Source: Medicago truncatula
Lineage: Eukaryota; Streptophyta; Magnoliopsida; Fabales; Fabaceae
Direction: 5' to 3'
NCBI RefSeq assembly: GCF_003473485.1
Contig: NC_053042.1
Coordinates: forward strand, 40,080,762-40,144,761
DNA length: 64,000 nucleotides
This document shows, in pieces, positions 26,252 through 39,306 of this stretch (position 1 is the stretch's first letter; each line of letters begins with the position of its first letter). The notes under the pieces were generated by a model that saw only the letters and a list, made by a program, of their open reading frames with translations, searched no databases and was not told where the DNA came from. The position numbers and the translations under genes are program-made.

Positions 26252-29200
26252 TTCCTCCATCTCAATTAATAATGTGTGGCTAGTAGATGGTCTGAAGCAT
26301 AACCTATTGAGCATAAGTCAATTTTGTGACAATGGGTATGATGTAACGTTCAGTAAGACCAACTGCACACTAGTTAACAAGGATGACAAATCCATTACAT
26401 TCAAGGGAAAGAGAGTTGAGAATGTCTATAAAATAAATTTCTCTGATCTGGCTGATCAGAAGGTAGTTTGCCTTCTGTCAATGAATGATAAAAAATGGGT
26501 ATGGCATAAAAGGTTGGGACATGCTAATTGGAGATTAATTTCTAAAATTAGCAAGTTACAACTGGTCAAAGGATTGCCTAACATTGATTATCATTCAGAT
26601 GCACTTTGTGGTGCATGTCAGAAAGGGAAAATTGTGAAAAGTTCGTTCAAATCTAAAGACATTGTATCAACCTCCAGACCCTTAGAATTACTCCATATTG
26701 ATCTTTTTGGTCCAGTTAACACTGCATCCTTATATGGAAGTAAATATGGATTAGTCATTGTTGATGATTACAGCAGATGGACTTGGGTAAAATTCATTAA
26801 AAGTAAAGACTATGCATGTGAAGTGTTTAGCAGCTTCTGCACTCAAATACAATCTGAAAAAGAATTGAAAATTTTGAAAGTCAGAAGTGATCATGGTGGA
26901 GAATTTGAAAATGAGCCATTTGAACTTTTTTGTGAAAAACATGGGATTCTCCATGAGTTTTCTTCTCCTAGAACTCCACAACAAAATGGGGTTGTAGAGA
27001 GAAAGAACAGAACCTTACAAGAAATGGCCAGAACCATGATCCATGAAAACAACTTAGCTAAACATTTTTGGGCAGAAGCAGTCAATACTTCATGTTATAT
27101 TCAAAATAGGATCTATATCAGACCTATGTTGGAGAAAACAGCATATGAACTCTTTAAAGGAAGAAGACCCAATATCTCTTACTTTCATCAGTTTGGATGT
27201 ACTTGTTACATCTTAAACACTAAAGACTATCTGAAGAAATTTGATGCCAAGGCTCAAAGAGGAATCTTTTTAAGTTACTCTGAAAGGTCAAAGGCATACA
27301 GAGTGTATAATTCAGAAACACAATGTGTTGAAGAATCTATGCATGTAAAATTTGATGATAGAGAGCCTGGAAGTAAAACTTCAGAGCAAAGTGAAAGTAA
27401 TGCAGGTACAACTGATTCTGAAGATGCATCAGAATCTGATCAACCTTCTGATTCTGAAAAGTATACAGAAGTTGAATCTAGTCCAGAAGCTGAAATCACT
27501 CCAGAAGCTGAGTCTAATTCAGAAGCAGAACCTAGCTCAAAAGTACAGAATGAAATTGCTTCTGAGGACTTTCTAGATAACACTCAGCAGGTTATACAAC
27601 CTAAATTCAAGCACAAATCTTCACATCCTGAGGAGCTAATCATTGGAAGCAAAGATAGTCCTAGAAGAACAAGATCACATTTTAGACAAGAAGAGTCATT
27701 AATAGGACTGCTTTCAATAATTGAGCCTAAAACTGTTGAAGAAGCTCTCTCAGATGATGGATGGATATTAGCTATGCAAGAAGAGCTAAATCAATTCCAA
27801 AGGAATGATGTGTGGGATCTGGTACCCAAACCTTCTCAGAAGAACATTATTGGAACAAAATGGGTATTCAGAAACAAGCTGAATGAACAAGGAGAAGTAA
27901 CCAGAAACAAAGCCAGACTTGTTGCTCAAGGCTACAGTCAACAAGAAGGCATTGATTACACTGAAACATTTGCTCCAGTTGCAAGATTGGAAGCAATCAG
28001 GTTACTTCTATCCTACGCAATTAATCATGGCATAATATTATATCAAATGGATGTCAAAAGTGCCTTTCTTAATGGTGTCATTGAAGAAGAAGTGTATGTT
28101 AAACAACCTCCTGGGTTTGAGGATCTTAAGCATCCTGACCATGTTTATAAACTTAAGAAATCACTATATGGCTTGAAACAAGCTCCCAGAGCTTGGTATG
28201 ATAGACTAAGTAATTTCTTAATTAAAAATGATTTTGAAAGAGGACAAGTTGACACAACACTCTTCAGAAGGACTCTTAAGAAAGATATTTTGATTGTGCA
28301 AATATATGTTGATGATATAATATTTGGTTCTACTAATGCATCTCTTTGCAAAGAATTTTCTAAGTTAATGCAGGATGAATTTGAAATGAGTATGATGGGA
28401 GAATTGAAATTCTTTCTGGGAATTCAAATCAACCAAAGTAAAGAAGGAGTATATGTTCATCAAACAAAATATACAAAGGAGCTTCTGAAGAAGTTCAAGC
28501 TAGAAGATTGTAAAGTGATGAACACTCCAATGCATCCAACCTGCACCTTAAGCAAAGAAGATACTGGAACAGTAGTAGACCAGAAGCTATACAGAGGTAT
28601 GATTGGTTCTCTGTTATACCTCACTGCATCTAGACCTGATATTTTATTCAGTGTATGCTTGTGTGCAAGATTTCAATCAGATCCTAGAGAATCTCATTTA
28701 ACTGCAGTTAAGAGAATCTTCAGGTATCTGAAAGGAACAACTAATCTTGGACTCCTGTATAGGAAATCCCTAGATTATAAGTTGATTGGATTCTGTGATG
28801 CTGATTATGCTGGTGATAGGATTGAAAGAAAATCAACCAGTGGAAATTGTCAATTCCTGGGAGAGAATCTGATATCCTGGGCAAGCAAAAGACAAGCAAC
28901 TATTGCTATGTCTACAGCAGAAGCAGAGTACATTTCAGCTGCAAGTTGTTGCACACAACTACTTTGGATGAAACATCAGTTGGAAGACTATCAGATTAAT
29001 GCTAACAGTATTCCCATTTACTGTGATAATACTGCTGCTATTTGTTTGTCAAAGAATCCAATTCTACATTCAAGAGCCAAGCATATTGAAATCAAACACC
29101 ATTTTATCAGAGACTATGTTCAAAAAGGGATTTTAGATATACAATTCATTGATACTGAACATCAATGGGCTGATATATTTACAAAACCTTTGTCTGTTGA

Positions 29201-29252
29201 AAGATTTGATTTTATTAAGAAAAATTTGAACATGCATTTTGTGTCTGATTGA
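26073..29252 (+). CDS. pol: Copia Pol: protease, integrase, reverse transcriptase, RNase H
   Basis: The frame is open from 26,040; the first ATG is at 26,073 and yields 1,059 aa. The order is Copia-type. The protease is [12 protein letters not shown] (active Asp near 17). The integrase has a zinc-type HKRLGHANW…CGACQKGK head and catalytic residues near D210, D273 and E309. The reverse transcriptase shows [16 protein letters not shown] and YVDDIIFGS near 745. RNase H shows FCDADYAGD near 907 and STAEAEYIS near 946. No internal stop or frame break is seen. Pol lies in the +1 frame relative to gag with a 212-bp overlap, so expression needs frameshifting or this copy carries an indel. It is not a cellular gene. 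Confidence 0.93.
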   Translation: MQVCLRAREKQRSWYLDSGCSRHMTGEKALFLTLTMKDGGEVKFGGNQTGKIIGTGTIGNSSISINNVWLVDGLKHNLLSISQFCDNGYDVTFSKTNCTLVNKDDKSITFKGKRVENVYKINFSDLADQKVVCLLSMNDKKWVWHKRLGHANWRLISKISKLQLVKGLPNIDYHSDALCGACQKGKIVKSSFKSKDIVSTSRPLELLHIDLFGPVNTASLYGSKYGLVIVDDYSRWTWVKFIKSKDYACEVFSSFCTQIQSEKELKILKVRSDHGGEFENEPFELFCEKHGILHEFSSPRTPQQNGVVERKNRTLQEMARTMIHENNLAKHFWAEAVNTSCYIQNRIYIRPMLEKTAYELFKGRRPNISYFHQFGCTCYILNTKDYLKKFDAKAQRGIFLSYSERSKAYRVYNSETQCVEESMHVKFDDREPGSKTSEQSESNAGTTDSEDASESDQPSDSEKYTEVESSPEAEITPEAESNSEAEPSSKVQNEIASEDFLDNTQQVIQPKFKHKSSHPEELIIGSKDSPRRTRSHFRQEESLIGLLSIIEPKTVEEALSDDGWILAMQEELNQFQRNDVWDLVPKPSQKNIIGTKWVFRNKLNEQGEVTRNKARLVAQGYSQQEGIDYTETFAPVARLEAIRLLLSYAINHGIILYQMDVKSAFLNGVIEEEVYVKQPPGFEDLKHPDHVYKLKKSLYGLKQAPRAWYDRLSNFLIKNDFERGQVDTTLFRRTLKKDILIVQIYVDDIIFGSTNASLCKEFSKLMQDEFEMSMMGELKFFLGIQINQSKEGVYVHQTKYTKELLKKFKLEDCKVMNTPMHPTCTLSKEDTGTVVDQKLYRGMIGSLLYLTASRPDILFSVCLCARFQSDPRESHLTAVKRIFRYLKGTTNLGLLYRKSLDYKLIGFCDADYAGDRIERKSTSGNCQFLGENLISWASKRQATIAMSTAEAEYISAASCCTQLLWMKHQLEDYQINANSIPIYCDNTAAICLSKNPILHSRAKHIEIKHHFIRDYVQKGILDIQFIDTEHQWADIFTKPLSVERFDFIKKNLNMHFVSD

Positions 29253-29762
29253 AAAATTGCTTGCCTCTGAATAAGAAGTTTGGTTCTGAAGTTTATTCAG
29301 AAGCATTTTGGTTCATCAGAAGCTCTTAACTGAGGTTCTGAGGAAAATGTGCTTCTGAAGATGACGTCAGCACTAAAACTTCAGAAGTGTTATTCTTTGC
29401 TTCTGAATAGCTTGGCTAGTGGGAACGTTGGCAGTTACTTTATGTAACAGCTGTCCCATTACCCAAAAGGTAGTTTTCTGAAGAGTCTCTGACGTGGTCT
29501 ATTTGTATTGGAGTATAACAAAAAGGGCAATGATGTTTTTATTCGCTTTTTAACATACTTACACGCGCCCCCAATTTGTCATTAATGCTGTGTTTGTTTG
29601 TCCCCTCTGAATTACAAACGTTTTAATAAAAACACTAAGTCATTTCACACACTTCTCACTTCACAACAAACACTTTCTAATTTCTTCTCAACCCTCTGTG
29701 TAAGTAAGCACATTCTCTCAACCTCTCAAAACACCTTAGAACCCTAATTCTACTTCAAATCA
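29253..29762 (+). other. Spacer between pol and the envelope-like ORF
   Basis: The 510 bp without an ORF are rich in TTCTGAAG-type repeats at the start. They include a TATA-like 'gtataacaaaaag' near 29,511 and a pyrimidine-rich, leader-like run before the ATG at 29,763. It could hold a splice acceptor or internal promoter for the third ORF; neither is proven. Confidence 0.4.
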
Positions 29763-32591
29763 ATGGCATCTTCAAGTTCTGCCGGTGGTTCTTCATCGAA
29801 TATGGATATAGATACTCCTGCTTATGAAATCAAAGGAAGAACTATGTCTATTGAGGAATGGGAGCTAATCATTCAAGCGGAAAATCCTGTGGATTTCACT
29901 TCTCTAACTCATCATGGATGCGACTTGGTAAGATTCTACAAGAAGCAGAAGCTAATGAGTTACTTCAGTCTTCTCAACGGTCCTACTTATGAAGTGCTTG
30001 TCAGACAATTCTGGGTAAGAGCTTCAGTGTTTGACAAAGTTGCTGCTAAACAGGAAGAAGCTCAGATGATTCTGGTTGATCCTACTTTGGAGGGAAAAAC
30101 CAGAGAAGAAATGGGTCTACTCGCCTTCACTGGGACTGAGATTAGATCAAACGTCATGGGGATTCCTGTAACAATCAATGAGCAAGTGATTGCTCAAGCT
30201 ATGAGGAGAGATGCTTCTGGGACATACGATGGAGAAGAGATTCCTAACCCCAGAACAAGCCCTTGGAAGGAAATAGTAAACAACACTATCTACGGATCAA
30301 AGGATGCTAAGCCTTACAGCACCTTAAGCATGGAAAAGAAAATGCTGCTGAAGATCCAGAATGAAAACATTTTTCCCAAAGGTGGAGGAAATGATCAACC
30401 TTCACTTGGTCACAAAGTCTTTCTGCATCACACCATCTCTCAGGAAACAACAATGAACGTTCCCAAGTATATGTTTAAATACATGATCAAGGAACTCAAG
30501 AAGAGCCAGATGGAGAACAGGAAGTTTGTTCCCTATGGAAGGCTGCTCTCCATAATCTTTCAAGAAGGAGGACTCCTAAGTGCCCTGAAAGACGTGGGTA
30601 TTTATGATAATCAGAAGCTGGGAGCAGTCACAGGAAAAATAATCAATGGGGCAACTCTAGTCAAGATGAGGCTGATTTCAACATGCAGGAAACTAGATAC
30701 AGATATGCATGAATCTGATGTCATATCTGATCTAGTCACTCATCACATCCCTATCTGCAAGAAAGATCCCCTGGATGTGCAGAGGGCCTACATCTTAGAC
30801 TACTACAAGAGCTACAACAAGAAAATCAGCCTGAAAGATATCCCAGAAGAAATGTATGGTGGTGATCTGCCTGTGGCCAAAGGCAGAAAATCTAAAAAGA
30901 AGCAGATCACCAAGGAAGAATACCTTGCTGAAGATGCTACTGAGGTGGGTGCTCAGAAGCATAAGAAAGCTAAGAAGGAAAAATCTGCTATGTCCACCAT
31001 TCTTGAGGAAGTGGAGGATTTGGATGATGTCCCTCTTATCAGAAAAAGGACAAGGAGTACTCAAGAAACAGCAGAACAGCCTGCTTCTGAACAAGCTGGT
31101 TCTGAACAAGCTGCTTCTGATCAAGCTGCTTCTGAAAAGCCTTCAAGTCCCAAAAATAAAAGAGAAGCTGCTCTTCAGACCATCAAAAGGAAGAGGTCTA
31201 ATTTAACAAGAAATCTGAAGACAGCTGAAGGAAGAAGGGAAGAAATGTTGAAAGAACTGGAAGAGAACTGGGATGAAGACTCAAGCCCCAAGAAGGCAAA
31301 AAGGACTGCAACTTCTGAGCCCATAGTCATGCCCAGTTTTGAAATGACTGAAGAAATGAGGCAGTATACTAGGGAGGTTTCTGCATCCAAGATAGCAGAA
31401 AAGAAAAGGATGAAGATTTTGTATGAAAAAGAAAGGGATGAGCGTCTCAAGGCTGCAGGGTATGTGCCTACTCCTGACATTGCTGCTTTAGCGTCTGAGT
31501 TAGAAACAGTTCAGTATGGAGCAACTCTGCTTTCTCAAGCCTTGAAGAATAAGCAAGCTTCAGGAGCAACTTCATCAGATCCAGTTTCAACAGCTCCAGA
31601 AGCAATTCATCCAGAAGCTCAGTCCTCAGGTAATCCATCTAAAGCTCCAACTAATACTCAGTCTCTATCTCTACCCTCTTCACCCTCTTCATCATCCACA
31701 GAATCAGATGACCAACCCCTTAGCCAACATATAGACAAGCTTCTAAAAACCAAACCTACCAAACTAACAGAATTTGGAACACTTGACTATGAGAGTACTC
31801 AAATAGAATTTTCAAAAAATAGGATAAAACTTTGTGAGAAATTCAATTTGCCTACTACTCATCCACTATATCCAGATACTCCAGAACCTGTTAGTATACA
31901 ACAACCTGAACCTACCCAAACAAACTCACCAAATAACCAATCTCCACAAAAAGCCTCTGAAGTAGCTTCAGATGCAACTACTTCAGAAACCCCCCAACAC
32001 CAAGAATCCTCAACCCTTCACAACTTAGAAAAACATCTAGGTGGTGAAATGCAACCAACACCCACTAAGGCCTCGAAGACAGTTTCTGAAAAGACTGTCT
32101 TGGAAACCCAAACAGAAACCCAAACCATCCCTGAGCAAACTGTTCAGGAGCAAACTGCTTCTGAACAAGTTGCTCCTGACCAAACAACTTCTGACCAAAC
32201 AACAGAACAACAACAACAACCAGACTCACCCACTATAATAGACTTAACCTCTGACCAACCTTCCACATCACATACAACTCAAACTGAACCTTCACCCATC
32301 CCTGACCATATCCTGGAGTCTGAGTATATAGAGGAACAGCTGATTAGACTTAGTGATGAGATTCAGGCACTGATTCTTCGCAGAACAGTTCCTGCACCTC
32401 CTATTCACTATTATGATCAGTGGATGGATCTACAGAAGAGCTTTGATGAGCTGCTGGATCAGCTTAGAACTAAATGTGTGTCATCTCACTCTGCTATGCT
32501 GAAGAAGCTTTTGGATGATATGCATGAAGCAGCTAAGGAGAAAGAGCTGAATTTTGTGCCTCTGCTGGACATCACTCCTTTCTATCCATAA
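29763..32591 (+). CDS. Envelope-like third ORF of the SIRE-type element
   Basis: A 942-aa ORF, starting TCAATGGCATCT, lies downstream of pol, where Sireviruses carry their 'envelope-like' gene. The N-terminal ~400 residues form an ordered domain (FYKKQKLMSYFSLLNGP; VPYGRLLSIIF). Then come basic KKAKK stretches, tandem 'SEQA/SDQA' repeats, a Pro/Ser/Thr/Gln-rich low-complexity region and a helical C-terminal segment. I see no convincing signal peptide or strong membrane span, so a real envelope role is doubtful. After the TAA at 32,589-32,591 the same frame stays open for 45 more codons of charged, coiled-coil-like sequence. Function is unknown. Confidence 0.8.
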   Translation: MASSSSAGGSSSNMDIDTPAYEIKGRTMSIEEWELIIQAENPVDFTSLTHHGCDLVRFYKKQKLMSYFSLLNGPTYEVLVRQFWVRASVFDKVAAKQEEAQMILVDPTLEGKTREEMGLLAFTGTEIRSNVMGIPVTINEQVIAQAMRRDASGTYDGEEIPNPRTSPWKEIVNNTIYGSKDAKPYSTLSMEKKMLLKIQNENIFPKGGGNDQPSLGHKVFLHHTISQETTMNVPKYMFKYMIKELKKSQMENRKFVPYGRLLSIIFQEGGLLSALKDVGIYDNQKLGAVTGKIINGATLVKMRLISTCRKLDTDMHESDVISDLVTHHIPICKKDPLDVQRAYILDYYKSYNKKISLKDIPEEMYGGDLPVAKGRKSKKKQITKEEYLAEDATEVGAQKHKKAKKEKSAMSTILEEVEDLDDVPLIRKRTRSTQETAEQPASEQAGSEQAASDQAASEKPSSPKNKREAALQTIKRKRSNLTRNLKTAEGRREEMLKELEENWDEDSSPKKAKRTATSEPIVMPSFEMTEEMRQYTREVSASKIAEKKRMKILYEKERDERLKAAGYVPTPDIAALASELETVQYGATLLSQALKNKQASGATSSDPVSTAPEAIHPEAQSSGNPSKAPTNTQSLSLPSSPSSSSTESDDQPLSQHIDKLLKTKPTKLTEFGTLDYESTQIEFSKNRIKLCEKFNLPTTHPLYPDTPEPVSIQQPEPTQTNSPNNQSPQKASEVASDATTSETPQHQESSTLHNLEKHLGGEMQPTPTKASKTVSEKTVLETQTETQTIPEQTVQEQTASEQVAPDQTTSDQTTEQQQQPDSPTIIDLTSDQPSTSHTTQTEPSPIPDHILESEYIEEQLIRLSDEIQALILRRTVPAPPIHYYDQWMDLQKSFDELLDQLRTKCVSSHSAMLKKLLDDMHEAAKEKELNFVPLLDITPFYP

Positions 32592-32943
32592 GAAGAGTAC
32601 ATCACTAGGGCTGCTAGAATTCAGGCTGGATATAAAAGAAGAATGAGGGAAAAGGATGAGCTACTTCAGAAGAAGGATGATCAGATCAAGTATCTCTTAG
32701 AACAGTTGTATAAGCAAGCCCAACCTTAGTTGCACACCCAACTCTAGCTTGTTTTTTACTTTTGTTCTTCGTAGCTGTGTCCTTGTATCTTAATCTTCTT
32801 TATATATATTATCATTGTTTCTGGATCTTGTGCTTTTTCACCTTCAATATGTTTTACAAGCTTTAACTCTGATGATATTTACTGTTTTTAATGCTGTTTG
32901 CTCTGATACTCTTTCTTTTGTTTCTATTCTTTTTGTTGATGAC

Positions 32944-33212
32944 AAAAGGGGGAGTAAATGTATAGTATTTTTTAAGGCACTGAGCCCTACTCTAAATTTC
33001 TTTTAAATACTTCTGATTTGATTTTATAAGTATTTTATTGAAATTTAATTAATAAGAATAGAACTTAGGGGGAGCTTACAAACCTCACCTTAAAGATCTA
33101 TTAGACTCAGGGGGAGCTTACAAACCTCTGTCCCAGTAGTCAACTTATTAATTAGATCAACAACAATTGAACATTTTAAATACTATTGTTTGTCATCATC
33201 AAAAAGGGGGAG
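32944..33212 (+). other. Multiple polypurine tracts before the 3' LTR
   Basis: AGGGGGAG-containing tracts occur at 32,944-32,954, 33,067-33,074, 33,109-33,116 and 33,201-33,212. The last lies two bases before the 3' LTR and is the presumed plus-strand primer. Two middle copies share the longer context AGGGGGAGCTTACAAACCTC. Repeated polypurine tracts are a known Sirevirus feature. Confidence 0.85.
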
Positions 33213-33214
33213 AT

Positions 33215-34485
33215 TGTTGGAACAAAATGTGTTTCACAATGAACCTTATTAAGTTTTGATGATAACAAGGTATTAAAAATTGTCAATTGGTTATTACTAA
33301 TAATTGTTCAAGTGTACAGGACCAAAGGCTACTCAAGTTATTTCAATAGGTCTTGGAAGAACAATGGAAAGAAAAAAGAAATTCTGAGCATCTGAAGAAA
33401 ACTGCTCCTGAAGCTAAACTGCTCCTGAAGAGATGACGTCATCAGAAGCAGAAAGTCATCAGAAGCAAAAGTTTTCATCAGAAGCAATATCTTCACCAGA
33501 AGCTACTTTTGATCCTTTAATCAAACTGAAGATTCAAAGTTGCTGATTTTCAATTCAGTCTTATCAAAGAAGAACGAAGAATTGAAAGGGAGGTATCAAC
33601 GGATATATGGATAGCACTAAGCTCTTGTCTCTCGTTAATAGAGTTGACAAAGTACAAGTGTACAACCACTACCTCCACTACTCTGTTTTCTGTCTACGCT
33701 ACAAGACAAAACAACAGCCATGCCTGCAGAATTGTACACTCAAGATGGGAAGGAATTTGAAATTTATTCTTCAAAGGACTACACCCAAATCAGGCAAAGG
33801 ATCACTGGTGGATAATCAAAGGATTTCAAACGACTCTTTAGACGTGCTGATTATCTCAACGTCTCTTTCACGCCTCTATAAAAAGGAGTGAAGACTTGAA
33901 GATAAAAGAGAGAAATACAGAAGTTAAAAAGCGCCAAAACTCTGTCAATTTGATTCTACAAAGCACACTGAATTTCTGCACTGATTTGATACATCTTAGA
34001 AATTCAAAGTCTAGAGTCTTTTCTGTATTGTATTGTGAACACCACTGATTGTATATCAAGTGTTCAATTCAAACTCAATTCTCTGTATTTTTGTTTGATT
34101 AGAAGTCTCTCGCCTGCGTGCTTGAGCATTAGAAGTCTCTTGCTTAGTGCTTGAGCATTGGAAGACTCTTGCGTGTGTGCTTGAGCATAGTTTTGTGAAG
34201 TCTCATACTTAGAAAGTATTGAGCAGTTGTAATCTTTGTGATTATAGTGAAATCTCCTTGGAAGTGCAAGGGGGACTGGACTACTTCCGTGTTGTGGAAG
34301 GAACCAGGATAACTGCTTGTGTCTTTGTCTTTCTTTTCTCTGCTCTGTTCTTTTCCGCTGCAATCTGACTCTGATCATTTCATCAGAAGCAATCAAACTG
34401 CTTCTGAAGTTTTATCAGAAGAAGTATTTTTTAAGAGAAAAAGAAAACACAATTCAACCCCCCCTTCTTGTGTTTTTCACCTTCA
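33215..34485 (+). repeat. 3' LTR of the SIRE-type element
   Basis: It has the same 1,271-bp length and ends as the 5' LTR. Differences noticed are one A/G in 'acttttRatcc' (33,5xx versus 22,9xx) and two within 'ttttttaaNNga' near the 3' end. Followed by target duplicate ATCTG. Confidence 0.97.
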
Positions 34486-34667
34486 ATCTGGTCTGGTATA
34501 CAAAAACCAAAAATGAATAAGCATCTCCCTCAATTATTTAAGAGACCTTAGAAGAGCTTATAATCTTCTACAAAAATATAGAGCTACATTTTTATTTGAT
34601 CTACATTTCCTAAAAAAAGTTGATCTAAAATTATTAGATTCATAATTCTTATTTTAATTTAATTTTG

Positions 34668-36093
34668 GGTTAATTATGTTTTAGGTCCCTATAAATAGAC
34701 GCGTTTCCAACATTAGTCCCTACTTAAATTTTATTAAATTTTTGGTCCCCGACGTTTTTTTCCGTTAGCAAAATAGATCCTCGCTGTTAATTGTTGTTGA
34801 TTGAGCAAACGGAATCACACGTGGATGCCACATCTGACTTTTTTTTGTTGGGTTAAATATGTTTTTAGTCCCTATAAAATTGAGGCATTTTAAGTTTAGT
34901 CCTTACTTAATTTTAATAGTTGTTTTGGTTCTTACAAAAATACTATGCATTCAATATTAGTCTATGCTCAATTCAAATTTGTTTAATTTATTCTTAAACT
35001 CTTAAGTTTTTTAACAATTTCTTGTAGACATGTTAAGAATATTACTAAAAGTTCCGTCGCAAAATTTGATTTATATGTCCATATTTTATTACTTTAATTT
35101 ATCTTTAACTTTTATTGTTTTCAAAAATTCATATTTAATTTGTTTCATGTTAAAAAATTTTAAATTTTATTAATTGAACCTTTCATAGTGTTTTAAACTT
35201 GTCTCAAAAAATTCATTCAAAAATTTAAGAGTTTAAGGATAATTAAACAAACTTTGTTTTAGTAGGGACTAAAATTAGAAGTAATTTTTTTTTTTTTGTA
35301 GGGACTAAAAAACCTACTAAAACTAGTTATGATAGTATTTTCATCATGAACATATATTTTTGACTAGTAATTATTCCAAAAAAAAACTATCAATTCGGCA
35401 ACAAAACCACTCATATCCGACAATGCAAAAGAAGTCATCGATAAGATAGTGAAAATCGTGAATATTTTTGGCATTGGGATAGCTATTCCGTCCATTTCGT
35501 CAAGATAAAGAAGACGTAGTCTATCATAACAAAAGATGTTGACCAAAAGATGTTGAAGCGGCATAGATTATTTGAGTAGAACCTAATATCATTAACCAGG
35601 GGCAAAATATTGAATGAGCGTGGGAAAATAATTCCATATTAATTCGAACCAACCCATATGCTCCCATTTCATGCAAAACTAGTGGCAGTATACAAGATGC
35701 CTATCAACCAAAGAGTAATGATTAACACATCTACAAAAAATTGTTAAAAAACTTAAGAGTTTAAGCATAAATTAAACAAATTTGAATCGAGCAAGGACTA
35801 ATACTGAGTGCATAGTATTTTTGTAAGGACTACAACAACTATTAAAATTAAGTAAGGACTAAACTTAAAATGCCTCAATTTTATAGGGACTAAAAACATA
35901 TTTAACCCAACAAAAAAAGTCAGATGTGGCATCCACGTGTGCTTCACCGTTTGCTCAATCAGCAACAATTAACAGCGAGGACCTATTTTGCTAACGGAAA
36001 AAAACGTTTGGGACCAAAAATTTAATAAAATTTAAGTAGGGACTAATGTTGAAAACGCGCCTATTTATAGGAACTTAAAACATAATTAACCCT
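34668..36093. mobile_element. Large nested foldback element with 'ggtccct' inverted arms
   Basis: The left arm (about 34,668-35,033) and right arm (about 35,726-36,093) are inverted copies over ~365 bp. Within each arm lies a second, inner terminus: GGGTTAAATATG at 34,853 and its complement near 35,893. This suggests one MITE family nested in, or derived from, another. The ~690-bp centre contains a 66-codon minus ORF (35,364-35,564) of no recognised family. No clear target duplication was found. Confidence 0.7.
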
Positions 36094-36894
36094 AAAAAAA
36101 TTCGTCGGTATTTTTGGTCCCTACAAAGGATAAAGAAAAATATTACATGGACTAAAAAACATGATTTTATTTTGTAGGGATTAAAAATAAAATTTTAAAT
36201 ATTTATAAGGATCATTAACTTAATTAACCCTATTTATTAATAATCACATTACCAACTCTATCACATTACTCCATCCTATCTATTTCCCTCTCAGAGTGTA
36301 CATGCAATGCAACTGCGCGTGACAACAAAACTCATACCTACGTGTATCCGTTCGAACCAAACTCAATCTGATAACTTTTTCCCATTTTGACTGGGTTTGA
36401 GTATTGGTTTGAGTTTTTTTTTCTTCTGATTTTAAAACACGAATACCAGACGGGTAACATGGATATATACCCACCCCAAGCCCATACTGAAACATGTCTC
36501 GAATGTAGAAAATCAATTTACTATCCCCTAAAAAATGCTTTGTTTTTTGTTAAAAGCAATATGTTGCGGGGATGGAGATAGGCGGAGATATCCGAACCTA
36601 TCAAGGACGGGGATGAAATTCAATTTCTCATCACAATTAAATATGACTAGAGTATGAGATAAATTGCTGTGCCTAAATACAATGATACACAAACATTCTC
36701 CTTATTTTAATCAAATAAGTATATTATTGCAAGAAAGCAACAAAGCTCTATGATAGGTGGTTGCCTGAAAGTTTGTCACCTACGTCTCCTTGAATAACTA
36801 CTTTTTCAATATTTTAAAAGGAAAATGCTAAGAGTTGTTGCTCCCAAAATAAATAAATAGCACTACCAAATCAAAAAATGGTATCTCAACAAAA

Positions 36895-36911
36895 AGTCAA
36901 AGAGGGGTTTA
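36895..36911 (+). promoter_or_regulatory. Shared 17-bp block upstream of deaminase copy E
   Basis: AGTCAAAGAGGGGTTTA lies about 45 bp before the ATG at 36,957. The wider 36,715-36,800 region also matches 16,440-16,560 upstream of the pseudogene. Confidence 0.5.
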
Positions 36912-36956
36912 TTGAGTGGATTCTTATACAAAAATAGTATTATCATCATTCATCAC

Positions 36957-38770
<1,814 letters not shown>

Positions 38771-39306
38771 TTTGGTTAACCATCTTAGTAAAAGAGAATA
38801 CAAGTTACAATTGTTCAGGAAAATGCAATTTCCTATCAGAAGTCTATAAAACCTGTTTCTATCAATTCGCATATTTATTTTGTTATACATCTCTTAATTC
38901 TTCGGCTTGGACGTAATGGTAGAGCAAGTGAAGTATCAGCAGCCTAGCTAATATGTGTTCCTCGTCATTAATATTTTTATCGCGGTAAATATGGGCTCAC
39001 GGGAAAATTGATGACTGCAATAAAGATGCACTTGCTATGCTAGTACCACCGTTTCCTTTTTAGTATTATTAATTTGTTTATGAAGGATTCGTTTGATTGT
39101 TTGACAGTTGTGTAGGAGCGAAAGCTACAAAATACAAGCAAATCATGCAAAAGAATCCAAGCTTCTGATTCATATATACAAAATATATAGTATAAAAGAT
39201 TGCAGAACTTGGAACTATTCTACCATTTATGTCACAACTCATCGAAACCTATTTATTGAGGAAATCATCAGCTGCTGGTACACATCAGAGAAGAGTTAAA
39301 CCTCAG
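38771..39306. other. 3' flank of deaminase copy E
   Basis: The proximal part matches the 3' flanks of copies A and D ('accatc…gtaaaagag'). No further gene is recognised before the convergent GeBP-like gene. Confidence 0.5.

Larger units (their letters stand above)
22673..34485 (+). mobile_element. SIRE-type (Sirevirus) Copia retrotransposon, full length
   Basis: The 11,813-bp element is flanked by a perfect 5-bp duplication, ATCTG (22,668-22,672 and 34,486-34,490). It has two 1,271-bp LTRs, an initiator-tRNA-Met-type primer site, gag, pol in Copia order (protease, integrase, reverse transcriptase, RNase H), an envelope-like ORF and repeated polypurine tracts. An extra ORF after pol and several polypurine tracts are known Sirevirus traits. 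Only three LTR differences were noticed, so insertion is recent. Gag and pol are in different frames. It inserted between deaminase copies D and E. Confidence 0.95.
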
